Shown: positions 32,539 to 44,087 of the stretch, one piece after another
Numbering within the stretch: position 1 is the stretch's first letter
Layout: each line of letters opens with the position of its first letter
Origin: Alopecurus myosuroides
Taxonomy: Eukaryota; Streptophyta; Magnoliopsida; Poales; Poaceae
Direction: 5' to 3'
Assembly: GCA_028641055.1 (NCBI GenBank)
Contig: CM054062.1
Coordinates: 141,402,682 to 141,466,681 of the forward strand
Length of the DNA: 64,000 nt
The notes under the pieces: model-generated
What the model was told of the DNA's origin: nothing
What the model saw: the letters and a program-made list of their open reading frames with translations, nothing else
The model's database searches: none
Translations under genes and position numbers: made by a program

Positions 32539-35500
32539 CTAGGCCGCCGGGTCCATCTTGGCCTTACCCTTGCCGTCACTTAGGGTAGCAGCCCTACTCG
32601 GATCAGTAGCACCGCCGGCTCGCGCTGGTGGAGGGACGATAGGTGTTGAGGTAGCGGGCGCAGAGTCGGCTTCAGCCTTCTTGTGTGCAGCTTCTTCTCG
32701 CATCTTGGCAACGTCTTCCTTCCATCGGGCAAGCATATCGAATGGCTTGGGGCGATCTGCTTTAATGACTTTGTCGTTAGCATCATATGCAGGAAGAATA
32801 GTGTCAATGACCAGGCTATCGGCGATCACACTGGCCGGGTGACGAACTTCCTTTTCAATGGCTTTGAAATCCTTCGGCGAAAACTTGGACCCGTCCTGAT
32901 TGAACTCCGGAAACCCGGCTATCATTTTGGCCGGTTCTAGCTTTGGAACATAAGCTTTAGCCAGGGCGAGTCCCCGGGTTACCCCAAAACGGCAGGATGA
33001 GCGCTTCCAATGCCAAATCCATTCAGGAATGGTGGAGCAGGCCTCCAGCAACTTTTTCATGCTACCCGGCGCAACGCACGGCAGTCGAAGCTCATCAAGA
33101 ATCCATCCAACGCCGGCGCCAAGTTGCCGGATAGTATCTTTAATCAGTTGCAGTTTGGCGGTATCATCTTCTTCTTCAGGGGCAGCTTCACCCGGACCTG
33201 TTGAAAAGCAAGGAAAGTAACGAGTAAGAAATCCGGTTATCCAACCAAATGAAACATGGGTCATAATCGCCAAGGTTCAGAAATTGTACCAGTTGCGACG
33301 CGATAGATATCAGCAATCTGCACTGAAAGAGTCGCCAGCCTATCTTCAGCTATATGAGCCCTTTTTCTGTATTTCCTTGTGATTTTTCCGCTTCTACGCG
33401 CTTCAGCTTCCGCTGCTTCGCGCAGAGCGGTCTCCTTCTCAATACGTTTGGCAGCTTTGGCCAGTTTCTTCTCAGATTGCGCAGCAAAGTCCTAGATGGA
33501 TAACACAAGGAAAAAGGGTTAATTGGAGCCATTGCATAAAGTTCCAAGCAAATCAATCAGTAATTCACTCGGAACTTGGGGACTATACAAGGATGCAGAT
33601 GGTATTACTCGGGCTTACCTTGTGCTTGGTTATCAAGGCGTCTAAAATATTTTCTTCGTCGGACCTCAAGGTGTAGAGGGCGTCAAGAATTTGGGCAAAC
33701 GTCATGTCTTCAGGACGAAGTCGTGAAGGACCGGCAGATTGGTCTTCTGGTTGAAGGAGTTTTTCGGCTTTTGGGGTCGAAACCCGGATCGTCTGGGTAT
33801 CCGGGTTAGGAGAGCCCGGCTTGGTCTCTAAGATAATGTCCTCATCTACCTCTTCAGAGGATTTGGGGGATGCGGTCTTCGGCTTAGCTGGGTCCTTGAA
33901 GGGGTCTTGTTCTTGCACGTCCTCAACCTCGTCGTCAGCTTCAACATTCGTGTTGATGTGCGGCTCCTCCCCGCCTTGCCTTTTTGCTTCAGGAATTTCC
34001 AGGTCATCAGTGGTCACTTGGGCGCTAAAAGGGGAAAAAGGAAAGAGTGGTCAGTAGTACATATCAAAGAGTTAACAAGTGTAAAAGGATATCAAGTAAA
34101 ACACCTTTACCCGGTGTTTATGGCATAATCCGGCGGGAGCTCGCTGCTGGAGGCGGACGAAGTTGTCAATGGTACCGGCTGCGGTACCCGGAATTGCCCC
34201 GCGCGTGGGTGGTTAGGAGATGGATGGCGCTGAGGTGGAGGAATGTTGGCTCGGTGAGCAGGGGAAGTGGGGATACCCGGGTTAAGGGGATTGTCCCCCG
34301 GGGAACTCCGGGTTACCCTGCGCTTAGCCGAGAGGAGATCCTTCAAGAGTGGTGAGTGTGACAACCGGTCGTTAAGGATGCGCATAGTTTCGAAGGAGTA
34401 AGGCTCAGAAGACATGAAGGAGAAAGGAACCTTTGCAATCACCCCTCTGGCTTTCCTCTTGTTTCCGACTGTGACTTCCTGGTCGGATTCGGTGGCCTCC
34501 GGGTCATCCTCTTCTTTTTCTTCCTCGTCCTCCAACCCTGAAAGTCGAGTATGTATCAGACAAGAAGAAATATGGGCGATAGGAAAGTAGTATAGGTAAA
34601 AGGCTAATGTAAGATTTGGGAAAGCACCTTCGTCGTCATCGGCCGGTTCGTCCTCTACTTCTGGGTCTTTGGACGGGGGGGAGGTTTCGATCCTCCAGAA
34701 GGGATCTTCAGCCTATGATTGAGGAGATGAAAGCAGAAGTCATAGGCAGTATCAAGTTAAAGTATTGAAATAAGTTGTGGGGACCGGGTCTTACTGCTGG
34801 AGCCGGGTTTTCTCGAGTGAATGGGGGTAACCCGGCGATATTCCTTATCACCTCTAGCTTCTCTGTCAGGAAGCCTTTGATGGTCTTGATGGTGTCGCCG
34901 GTTGCGAAGTTCTTAGTGGAATATCGGAGCGCGTCTGTGGTGTGCCCAGAGTACTCGTGCATCAACTTGGAGCGAATGGAGTTGGGTTGGATCCAGAAAT
35001 CCACCCAGGTCTTCACCAAGTTGAGCCCAAGAAGGCCTTGGGCCGAGAAGACAGCCAACTTAGCCAGCAAAGGCTGGATCGCCTCCCTGTCCGAGTCAGG
35101 GGCAAAGGCGCTGAAAGATTCAGAAGGCTCGAGGAGACTCTCCGAGTAACCCGGTAGCTTCCTTTCGCCGTCCGGGGAGGTATCATGGCAATAAAAGAAA
35201 GACAATTGCCAGTTTTTGACGTGGGAGTTTAAGTTGAGAGTTGGCATTAGTGAGTGCTTGCGGCGCTGGATGGATACCCCGCCGCAAGTAAGAAGTGTTC
35301 CGTTACTGCTTTCGCAGCACGGCTTGCACTGGAATAGTTCAACAAAAAGGGTCAAACTTGGCGGAACGCACAAGTATGATTCCGATAGAACGATGAAGTG
35401 GGTAATATTTAGCATAGAATTGGGCCCTATGTCAAATACCCGGAGACCGTAGTAGTTTAAGACCTCTCGGAAGAAAGGGTGACCCGGAGGACGGAATCCC

Positions 35501-35724
35501 CGGGTCACGTGCTCAATGGAGCAAATTACCTCACTGTCGGCAGGAGTGGGACGGGTCTCGTCGCCTGGTGCTCTCCAGTGTATGTCCTTCTGAGCGGGGA
35601 GGATTCCTAATTCGGCCAGCTCGTCCAACTTGGCCTTTGTTACTATGGATCGACCCCAATTGGCTGATATGGCTTGGGTAGTCTTTACCGGAGTCGGCTG
35701 TTTCCCTTGCCTTTTTGGAGCCAT
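32539..35724 (-). CDS. E3 antisense accessory gene, six coding exons, Transposase_28-like N-terminal region (intact)
   Basis: Minus-strand exons: 35724-34795 (within exon 35733-34795), 34712-34628, 34537-34111, 34024-33619, 33491-33290 and 33197-32539 (stop TAG 32541-32539). Lengths sum to 2709 nt, about 902 residues. Each intron starts GT and ends AG, with phases 0, 1, 2, 0, 1, and no exon has an in-frame stop. Exon 1 (GFRPPGHPFFREVLNYYGLR, FDIGPNSMLNITHFIVLSES, LFQCKPC) resembles the 'putative gypsy type transposon' family PF04195. Exons 2-4 are acidic and Pro/Ser-rich, with KRKARGVIAKVPFSFMSSEP and a conserved PEDMTFAQILDALYTLRSDE block. Exon 5 is a charged probable coiled coil. Exon 6 has TIPEWIWHWKRSSCRFGVTR and a Lys-rich tail. 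Function unknown. Extra ORFs of this kind are known in Tat elements; the exon map here is my reading, supported by the same junctions in E4. Confidence 0.85.
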
Positions 35725-36248
35725 GGGGTTAACCTGCAAAACGCGAGGAAAAGAGGTGCAGGAAATAAGACTCGGAAGTGTTGGATTACCCGAGTTTCAA
35801 ATATTCGGAAAGTGTGAAGACTAAAGATATCTGGGTAACGCATCCCGGAGCACAGATTGCGAGGTGTCCGGGTATCGAGTACGGCTGTGGAAATCATTGG
35901 TCACTTACGTGTTGAGGTGAGTTTGGGGCGCACGGATGATTGCCCATGTCTCTACTGCAAGCAAAATAACTGGAAAAGGAGGATTTTCCGGGTGTTAATG
36001 ATACGCGCGGAAGTTTGGACGAAATGGATCTAGGTTAGGAGAACTCGCGAGTGATTTTACGAAGAAATTGGAGATTAATGGCGGTAGGGGGTGGTATGAG
36101 ATCATCCAACAAGTTATTGAAGGAGCTAGCAAGTATCTAAGCGGTTTAAATCAACGCGGTAAGAACAACGGCTCGCGGATCGACCTAGATCCAATCTGGA
36201 GTGAATCTAGAAATTGCAAGGCCAAATTGCTGGGTGCGAGAAGCTTAC

Positions 36249-36480
36249 CAGAGGGGATCGGAGTAACGCGTGGCGGCGGTGAATAGCGTGATAAAAATGC
36301 TCCTTTGTGATTGCCGGCCAGACACTCGCAGATGCGTCGGTAAGGGTCGACGGCGGCGCGGGACCAATTGCAGCGGAGCGCGGCCTGCGATAGGATGGAT
36401 CCAAAGACGAGCGCAGGGTTTCTGTGGTGGTGCTCCATGGGTTCGAGCACGGAAGCGAAGAGAAGAAGGAGGAGAAATGA
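36249..36480 (-). other. E3 antisense gene: non-coding leader exon
   Basis: Transcription should start about 30 bases below the TATA box (near 36480). The leader runs to a donor CTCTG|GTAAGC with GT at 36248-36247, and splices to the acceptor TTTTGCAG|GTTAAC at 35733, nine bases before the ATG (35724). An upstream ATG is present in this exon but is not conserved in E4. The first intron would be about 515 bp. Confidence 0.65.
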
Positions 36481-36510
36481 GCCGTTGGGATTAGGTTAAC
36501 CCCTAAGTGC

Positions 36511-36520
36511 TTATTTATAG
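36511..36520 (-). promoter_or_regulatory. E3 antisense gene TATA box
   Basis: CTATAAATAA on the minus strand, with CACACTC just upstream. The equivalent position in E4 has CTATAAATAG, and the downstream AACGGCTCATTTCTCC segment is shared, so the promoter is conserved in both copies. Confidence 0.8.
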
Positions 36521-36851
36521 AGTGTGACACGATAAGCCTAGGCAGCGGGCGAAATCCGGGAATTGCGGATAAAACGTGTCTGCCCGGATTTTTCGAGATA
36601 TACGTTAAATGTTAGACGAGATTTCCGGGATGGATGTGACCTAAATCTCTTCCGTGATTACCGGATCGGAAAAACGAGTAATGGGTTTGGAGAAAAGCCG
36701 GGTTGCTATGTGGCCACCATGGAGTTAGGCCTAGTTGTTTATCAAAGCAACCTAACCCGGCCCCAGTGAAGTGGTGAGTTTGGTATTTTTGCAGGGAATA
36801 GCGTGCGCTTCAAAGAAAATCTCGAGAAGCCCAAGCTATTCTGGGGACTAC

Positions 36852-37330
36852 TGATGGGGAGATAATAACCCGGTAGGCCAATTCCATGGTATAACCCGGC
36901 CCAAAGGACGTTGTGCAGGATCCGGCTAAGGATAAAGGCGCTTCTGGAAGGCCCAAAGTTTGTAGGATTCGTAATCCGGATTGTAGGTTGTGGTAAGGAA
37001 AGCTAGGGTTTGTAAGCGGTGTTCGGGTAGGACTCAAGTTGTGCCTTGGAGGGCAAGCCAAGTAGGGGTGCGGGTGTTTTATAAACCGGCTCCTAGGCTT
37101 AGTTTAAGAGAGATCCAAGTAGTAGTCATATCGCCGAATATCGAGTATCCATTGTACACAAAGAGATCGAGTTAATAAAGCGAGATTGGAGACTCGGCGA
37201 CTTCATCGCCGGCTACCAGATTGAATTCCATCATGCTTTCCTCTGAGCTAAACCCTCTCCCAAACGCCTGTGTCGACTTTCCCCAAGATCAGTTACCCCT
37301 GGTAACATCTGCCGTGATCATCCCACGACA
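36852..37330 (+). repeat. E3 3' LTR (479 bp)
   Basis: Preceded by the purine-rich TGGGGACTAC that serves as PPT. Nearly identical to the 5' LTR. Ends CCACGACA, followed by the TSD GGTTT. Confidence 0.95.
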
Positions 37331-37767
37331 GGTTTAACATGAACATAGGAGAAGTTTATATTTCCGCCTTTTAGCAGTAAATACTAAATAGCTCATATCT
37401 CACAGGAAAAGCAAATATATTGGAGAATTGAAATAATCAGAGACATGCATGAGCTATAGATATTTGGGGTAGCAGAACTCTTCTTTGCCGAAGGTATTAC
37501 AACAGGCAAAACGGCATCTTGAACCAAAATTAATTTAGAAAAGTAACGTTAACCAAAGGTAGGTATTAATTCTATGCAAAAAATGATACAGTACATACAT
37601 TATGATGCCTAGTCAAACTAATAAATTTGCAGCATTGTTAGGCACGAATGGTAACCAGACACAACTGATGCAATTGGTGTTATGGAGACGGTGAGACTTG
37701 TATGATGCAATCTAATCCAAATCAAATCTTATTTTCAGATAAGAAAATCAGAACAAGATACCATACA
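37331..37767 (-). repeat. Inverted copy of left flank, part 2
   Basis: Inverse of 19664 to about 20102, roughly 98% identical by eye. At 37764-37767 it meets the inverted LTR start, with the shared bases GGTG (minus strand) at the join. Confidence 0.9.
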
Positions 37768-37794
37768 CCATGGACCCCTATGATATCCCTATCA
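37766..37794 (-). repeat. E2 right terminus: ~29 bp of inverted LTR start
   Basis: The exact inverse of the first 29 bases of LTR A, followed by TSD TTATT. The rest of an LTR is missing here. Confidence 0.85.
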
Positions 37795-37799
37795 TTATT

Positions 37800-40690
37800 T
37801 GTTCCGATAAAATCCAGTCAACTGTTTTGGGGGTGGCTGCGATATGTAAATGCTAGTTACGGTTGGAAAATTGTTTCCTAAGAGCACGTACTGAAGCGAT
37901 TATTGTGTTCTTTATGTACTAACCAGTCTAACATATACTGAAGGAATTGTTGTGTATCTTTAATACCAATTACTCTTTCCCTGATGTACAGTTGGCCCGT
38001 TGATTTGTGGATGCGAGACATGTGTAGCTTGTTAAGGTGGAGAGTGATATGATGAACATTCTCAAAATTTGAGATATGTAGTACTACTGCCAAGAATTTC
38101 CTAAGGTACACCAAAAATGAATTCTTTGATTTGTTATTGACATCCTTGCTTGTTGGCATAAATCTGTTGCTTAATCTGATGTCATGTTTGCTTCCTTTCA
38201 CTCTTTTAGGTTGTTCATCAGATTTGTCTAAGAAGAGCATGGTAATAATGCTCACCTTTTAGAGTTTCTACCATTTAGATGTGATGTCATTTCTAATAGA
38301 ACATCTGCCAATAGTAAAGATTCCTTGTGATTACGTATTCAATTTTGTTTGAGCTCATGTAAAAAAGGGATTTGGAACCAGAGCAACCATGTGTCTTCTC
38401 CCAAGGATATATAGGCAATTATTTGTCGCAACATTGAATTCGATCTATGTAATATTGTATAGGCAAACAAATAGTGTATACTTATTTGCACTACACCACT
38501 TCTTTAGCCCACTGCCAGGTTTTAGCACCTCACATTGGTATGTATTGTCAAATGAACTAAAAACTGAGACAAAAGAACATTTATTCTTCCAATTTCAGTT
38601 TGCTTGGACATGCTACAAATATATTTCTTCAGATCACAAATACATGTTGCGTTTATAGTAAAGTTCCGGAGTATCGGGCGTTGTTTTAGGCCATTCGTCT
38701 ATTTTTTTACCTTAAAAAGAACGCTTGGAAGTTTATATGGATCCTCAAAAGAAGAAAATTACCTAGGCATTAATTGATTGTAACGCCAAGATGTTTCTAT
38801 TTCATTTATACTGACGGGGAGAAGAATCAGAACTAATCTTTTGCTACATTCATTTGTCCGTACCCACCTATTCCTATGCTTCTTTCATTCAAAAAGGAAA
38901 AAAGAATTCATACACAAATAAATGAGCAAGGGTCCATTTAGTTTGGCTTCTAAGATTCTTGGAGGACTATGCAGTATTGCAAACCGTTGTTTTTTTGTTT
39001 AGATAAGTAACCACGCTATTTCTGGATTGACTAATTGACTCCCTTTTGATGGATATTATTTCACATTGGATTACTTTTGTGTTGGTCCGGCGTACAAAAA
39101 GCTCTATGCAGGAATTTGATTTTCCAACTCATGGGCAGTAATATTTTCAACCCTATTGCCTAAGTGAGCCCTTGGTTTTGAACTTTATTGAAAATTCACG
39201 ATTCTTAGCCTCATGTTGTTATTATATTGGCAAGAAAAATCCTCCCTCACATTGTGAGATGCATAATTCAGGTGGAGTGATAATCCACACTTATGGTATT
39301 TTTTTAGGTAGGCAGAATCCTCCCTCCCCTACATCGTTGTCCGAGAGATTGAGAGTTCATAAGGGGAAGAAGGATTTCCGGAATTAAGAACTTGAACGTA
39401 AGATTCATTACTCGTAGCAGTTAACAATTACAGATGCACTTCATCTAGCAATTTTTTGGGAACTGAATATTTGATTCTAGGATGTAATAGATACCACATG
39501 TTGAGATTATCTATTTCCTTAGATTGTCTATTTGACATTGAGACACTTCACTCCAGTGGATGCCAAAGGACATGGTGAATACCCTGAGCTGATGTTGCCA
39601 ACCTCCACAACCTCCTGTTGCTCGTCGCCTGCCTCCCCAAGCTGTGGATCCTTTCGCCGGCTACCTCCCCAACATGCTGCTTTAGGCCACCATGTCAGAG
39701 GCCTCTAGAAGGTCTGCAAGGCCGGCAGGGCATCTCCAGCCTCGTCGCTAGGGTGCGGCAATGTATGCACCCACCAAGATGATGACTCCCAGGTACGTGC
39801 GCACACATGACCAACAGCAACTTGATCGCCCCTATTTTCCATCCAGATGTACAAGCTTCCAGTTGCAGATTACATGTCAGAAACTTATAACAAGAAAAAC
39901 CAATTTTTTTGCTTTATTATTTTCTCAATTGGATATCTAAATTGATTTGTACGGATGTCTCTTTGCTTTTTATTGTGGCAACACGTTAAATTATAGTTTT
40001 AGTGGTACCTTCTGCTGGCATAACCATTCAATTTCAAGATACATATGCGACAATGTAGTGGAAAGATCTATTGGGCCCCGAACGCCCATTATGCTGTGAC
40101 CATACGGGCGATTATTACTCCAGCTGTGCAATGTCACACCAGCCATTAGAATTTCAAGATACGAGAATGGCAGGGGTGCAAGAGACGGCTGGTTTTTTCA
40201 ATATCATTGGAACCCAAGGAACATGGCATTGCGGTGGGATGAGCTTGTAATCCTAACGTGTTAGAGTATATAGAACTTATGGAATTGCCTTGCAGTAATT
40301 CTTACTCTTTGGGCAGGGCATACAGTTGTATGGTTATGCCTGCAATACACTACTTGTTCTTTCATTTATTTTTTCGTGAATCATTTTCTTGTTCTGAAAC
40401 GAAATTTCACTAGGAAATACTATAGAGCTTGTACAGTGGAAGGATGCCAAACAGTTGTAAATGAAGTGAACAAACAAATATATGTTCACAGAGTTCCCAC
40501 TTTGATTTGAGTCAACAGCAAGAAAAGTTTATTGTACAATACAATACCCGAACTAGCTCGAAGAATGTTTATATGTGCAGTTTATGGCTCTTGTGTTGAT
40601 CATGAAATCTCTAATCTTCTATCATATGGGACGACGATTAGCATGCAGATGACCAGCTAGGAGGCACCCCAAGGGGCGCCCAGCCTCTAG
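37800..40690. other. Accessory DNA right of E2, ending at a Helitron-like terminus
   Basis: AT-rich, with no ORF of recognisable function. A GC-rich patch at about 39540-39793 looks like a gene fragment: a long codon-like stretch ending in a donor-like CCCAG|GTACGTGC. It has no frame I could assign to a family. Confidence 0.45.
40664..40690 (+). mobile_element. Helitron-like 3' terminus
   Basis: A hairpin GCACCCC-AA-GGGGCGC (40664-40679, one mismatch) is followed seven bases later by CTAG (40687-40690) and a T, the standard Helitron 3' end inserted between A and T. Sequence of a different character (E5, with CCGGGTTA motifs) starts at once. No 5' TC terminus or Rep/Hel ORF was found. Confidence 0.5.
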
Positions 40691-43599
40691 TAATAGGCTA
40701 GATAAACTGTTTTATTTCTAGCTCAATTTTTTGAAAGTGTGCATGTGCACTGATGCTACATTTGGTGTGTAATAACTCGGCTTTCTTGCTAGGTTATGCA
40801 AAAAAATCCGGGTTACCTTTTATTCATAATTTTGCAACTTCTTTATTTGGTAATAGAAAACTTATTTGACTTGGTTTATCTTTGCTATCTAGCTCAGCCG
40901 GTTTATCACATGACTTATTCTAGTGTTTCTAACTCTGGCGAGTTCAGGGTCATAATAACCCGGTTTTGCCAGGTTATAACATCATTGACTCGCCCAGATT
41001 AAACATCTAGGTCGTAAAAATTGCGTGTAACCATTGAATGATAGGCAAGTATAACCAATATAATTTGTCTTATGCCAGATTCTTGAGATATAAACTATGT
41101 TCTAGCATCAGCCCCCAAGTAATCATATAAGAAAAGTTTAACTTCCTGTGACAATGATGACAATGATAAATTTCTGGAACAAACTTCAATAACTCAGATT
41201 TTCCAGGTATGTCCTTTATTACAATGATAACATAGTGATTACAATGATCCTATGTGTAATATGGCCTTAACCGGGCTATATTCCAAGGTCTTCCAGTTTC
41301 TTCCTCAGATGTTCGTGATTTATCACCATCACGCATATCAATGAGGTAATATGACCCGTTGTGTAGTTTCCTTCTTACCACAAACGGTCCTTCCCATGAT
41401 AGGCTTAGCTTGTGTATCCCATCCTTTTTCTGGACCAGGCGTAACACTAAGTCTCATTCCTGAAAACTTTGAGTTTTAATCATGTGGCTATGATAGCGAC
41501 GCAAGTCCTGCTGGTATACGGCTGACCTGGATGCTGCGAGTTCGTGTGCTTCTTCCAAAGCATCAAGCGAGTCTTGACGAGCTATCTCATTCTGGGTTTC
41601 CACATAAGCAGCTACTCTTGGTGAATCGTGACAAATATCACTTGGTAAAACTGCCTCAACTCCATAAACCAGAAAAAACGGTGTGTAACCCGTTGACCTG
41701 TTTGGGGTAGTTCGTATGCTCCACAAAACAACAGTTAACTCTTCAACCCAGCAAACTGCAGTTTTTTCTAAAGGAACTTGGAGCCTAGGTTTAATACATT
41801 TCAGTATTTCTTGGTTAGCTCGTTCTGCTTGTCCATTAGACTGTGGTTGTGCCACTAAAGCAAGGTCAAGTCTTATATGATTCTGGTCACAGAACTTTTG
41901 CATTGCTCCTTCTGAAAAGTTTGTCCAATTGTCTGTTATAATGCTATGTGTGTAACCAAACCTGGAAATCAGTTTTTTCAAAAACTTGACTGCCGTAACC
42001 GCGTCACATTTACTGATTGGTTTTGCTTCTACTCACTTTGTAATTTTTTCAACTGCTACCAATAAGTGAGTCTTTTTATTAGACGACTTTTTGAAAGGTC
42101 CCACCATGTCTAGCCCCCAGACTGCGAATGGCCAGGTTATGGGAATCATGCGCAGATCCTGAGCTGGCATATGATCCTGCCTTGCATACCTCTCACACCC
42201 TTCACATATTCGTACTATTTGTTCTGCATCAGCATTGACAGTTAGCGAGAAAAATCCAAGTCTGAAAGCTTTATTCACCAAAGATCTCGAACTTGCATGG
42301 TGACCACAATCTCCTGAATGGATTTCATTCAAAATATGACACCCTTCTCTGGAGCATCGCATCGCTGAAAAATTTCAGTTGCACTTCGCTTGTATAAATC
42401 AACGTTGATGATTGTATATGACTTCAATCGTCTTATAACCTGGCGGGCGATAACCTCGTCCTGCGGGAGCTTGCCCCTTGTGAGATAAGCCAGATATGGT
42501 TCAGTACACTCTGGAATTGTGTGTAGAGCAGCTACCAGTTCTTACTCAGGATCCGAATTTGGCAAATCTTTTTCTGTAGGAACTTTTACTGACGGGCAAT
42601 GGATTTCATCCAAAAAGACGTTGGGTGGAACCTGTTTTTTCTGAGAACCTAGACGAGACAATGCATCGGTTACTTCATTGAGACGTCGATCAATATGGTC
42701 AACTTGATATCCCTGAAAATGTCCTGCCAGGAGGGTAACTGCTCGTCTATAAGCTGCCATAACTGGGTCTTTAGAATCCCAGGTTCCTGTAACCTGTTGA
42801 GAAACAATGTGTGAATCTCCCAAACATCGAATCCGGGTTATACTCATCTCCTTTGCGATTCGAAGCCCATGAAGCAAAGCCTCATATTCTGATGCATTAT
42901 TAGTGCATTTAAACGAAATTTGTAGGACATATCGAAATTTATCACCTCTTGGGGATGTTAAAACTACACCAACTCCTGACTCTTCCACTTGTCGTGACCT
43001 ATCAAAATCCATGGTCCAATATTTAGTGTCTGGCTTATCTGGTGGGACTTGTAACTGTGTCTAGTCATTGATAAACTCGATGAGTGCTTGAGTCTTGATA
43101 GCAGTTCTTGGTTCATACTTGATGTGATATGGCCCCATCTCAGTAGCCCACTTTGCAACTCTCCCGGTTGCTTCCCTATTCTGAATAATATCAGACACAG
43201 GTGCTGAACTGACCATAGTAATGGGATGTTCTTGAAAGTAATGTTTCAATTTTCAATTAGCCATGAACACCCCGAAAACCAATTTTTGTCAGTGTGGGTA
43301 CCGTTGTTTTGACTCTGTCAAGATCTCGCTCACATAGTAAACCGGCCGCTGTACTAGACCCTCCTTTCCTTCCAGTTTACGTTTCACAACCACAACTGCA
43401 CTTACAACCCTATTGTTGGCAGCACTATATAATAACATGGGCTCTTTTTTCTCAGGTGCAGCCAATATAGGTGCGTTGGAAAGTTGTTTTTTCAAGGCCT
43501 CCAATGCCTCATATGCTTCTTGATTCCAAACGAAATTGTCAGTTTTCTTCAAAAGCCGGTATAAAGGTATGGTTTTTTCACCCAGTCTGCTTATGAACC
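40691..43599 (-). mobile_element. E5: Tat-type Gypsy fragment
   Basis: Minus-strand element cut on the left by the Helitron-like end and on the right by E4. It contains the C-terminal two-thirds of pol and about 550 bp of 3' sequence (40691-41249) with scattered CCGGGTTA-like motifs but no gene. Confidence 0.8.
41250..43599 (-). pseudogene. pol: E5 pol fragment: RT end, RNase H regions, integrase, decayed
   Basis: Homologous to the last ~850 residues of the E3 pol. From 43599 downward: end of RT (LKKTDNFVWNQEAYEALEAL), the connection-type RNase H (SAANNRVVSAVVVV), the archaeal-type RNase H (MDFDRSRQVEESGVGVV, where the catalytic Asp segment FDGS reads FDRS), integrase zinc region (GDCGHHASSRSLVNKA, CEGCERYARQ), a first catalytic Asp in GLDMVGPF, DNWTNFSEGA (usual DNGT) and QAERANQE. 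It ends RPYYT at 41250. Stops or frame changes occur near 43255, 43060, 42540, 42365, 42030 and 41450. It is upstream-truncated because E4 inserted within it. Non-functional. Confidence 0.9.
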
Positions 43600-44087
43600 T
43601 GTCGTGGGATAATCACGGCAGACGTTACCGGGGGTAACTTGTCTTGGGGCAAATTTACTCTGGTGTTTGGGAGAGGGTTTAGCTCAAGGAAAACCATGGT
43701 GATATGCGATCTGGTAGCCGGCAATCAAGTCGCCGAGTCTACGATCTGAATATACTATCTCGATACTCGTGTTACAATGGATACTCGATACTTCACAATC
43801 TCTATCTCGTAAACTTGTGTCTCTTGTGAACTCGTCGATCTAACCCTAGGGGCCGGCTTATATAACCCCCGGATCCCCTGGCTTGCTATCCAAGGCGTAC
43901 TCGGAATCCTACCCGGACACTACTTACAAAACCCTAAACTTCCTTATCAGAACCCACAATCCGGGTTACGAGGCCTACACTCCTGGGCCTTCTAGAAGCT
44001 CCTTTTCCCTAAGCCGGGTCTTGCGCATCGTCCTTTGGGCCGAGTTAATCCTTGGCGTTAGCATACTGGGTTATCATCCCTCCATCA
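43600..44087 (-). repeat. E4 3' LTR (488 bp)
   Basis: Minus strand: starts TGATGGAGGGATAACCCAG (44087) and ends CCCACGACA (43600). Diverged relative of the E3 LTR. The preceding CTCGGGACTAC is the PPT equivalent. Confidence 0.9.

Larger units (their letters stand above)
26648..37330 (+). mobile_element. E3: Tat/Retand-type Gypsy element with antisense gene, TSD GGTTT
   Basis: 10683 bp. LTRs 26648-27125 and 36852-37330 both start TGATGGGGAG and end GACA. By my count they differ at four bases and one 1-bp indel (about 99% identical), so the insertion is young. The TSD GGTTT is at 26643-26647 and 37331-37335. Internal order: PBS, pol (+), a 1.15-kb spacer, then a six-exon gene on the opposite strand with its own TATA box. 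No gag is present. The archaeal-type RNase H and the extra antisense gene fit the Tat/Retand lineage. Confidence 0.95.
20171..37794. mobile_element. E2: rearranged Gypsy element with inverted LTR ends
   Basis: The left end reads TGATAGGGATATCATAGGGG from 20171; the right end is its exact inverse ending at 37794. TTATT flanks both sides (20166-20170 and 37795-37799), so the whole block behaves as one insertion whose two termini are both LTR 5' ends. Inside, from left: LTR A (+), a minus-strand gag-protease-RT fragment, its leader and PBS, LTR B (-), LTR C (-), an inverted copy of the left flank (interrupted by E3), and about 30 bp of inverted LTR. It is not a standard element. Confidence 0.75.
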
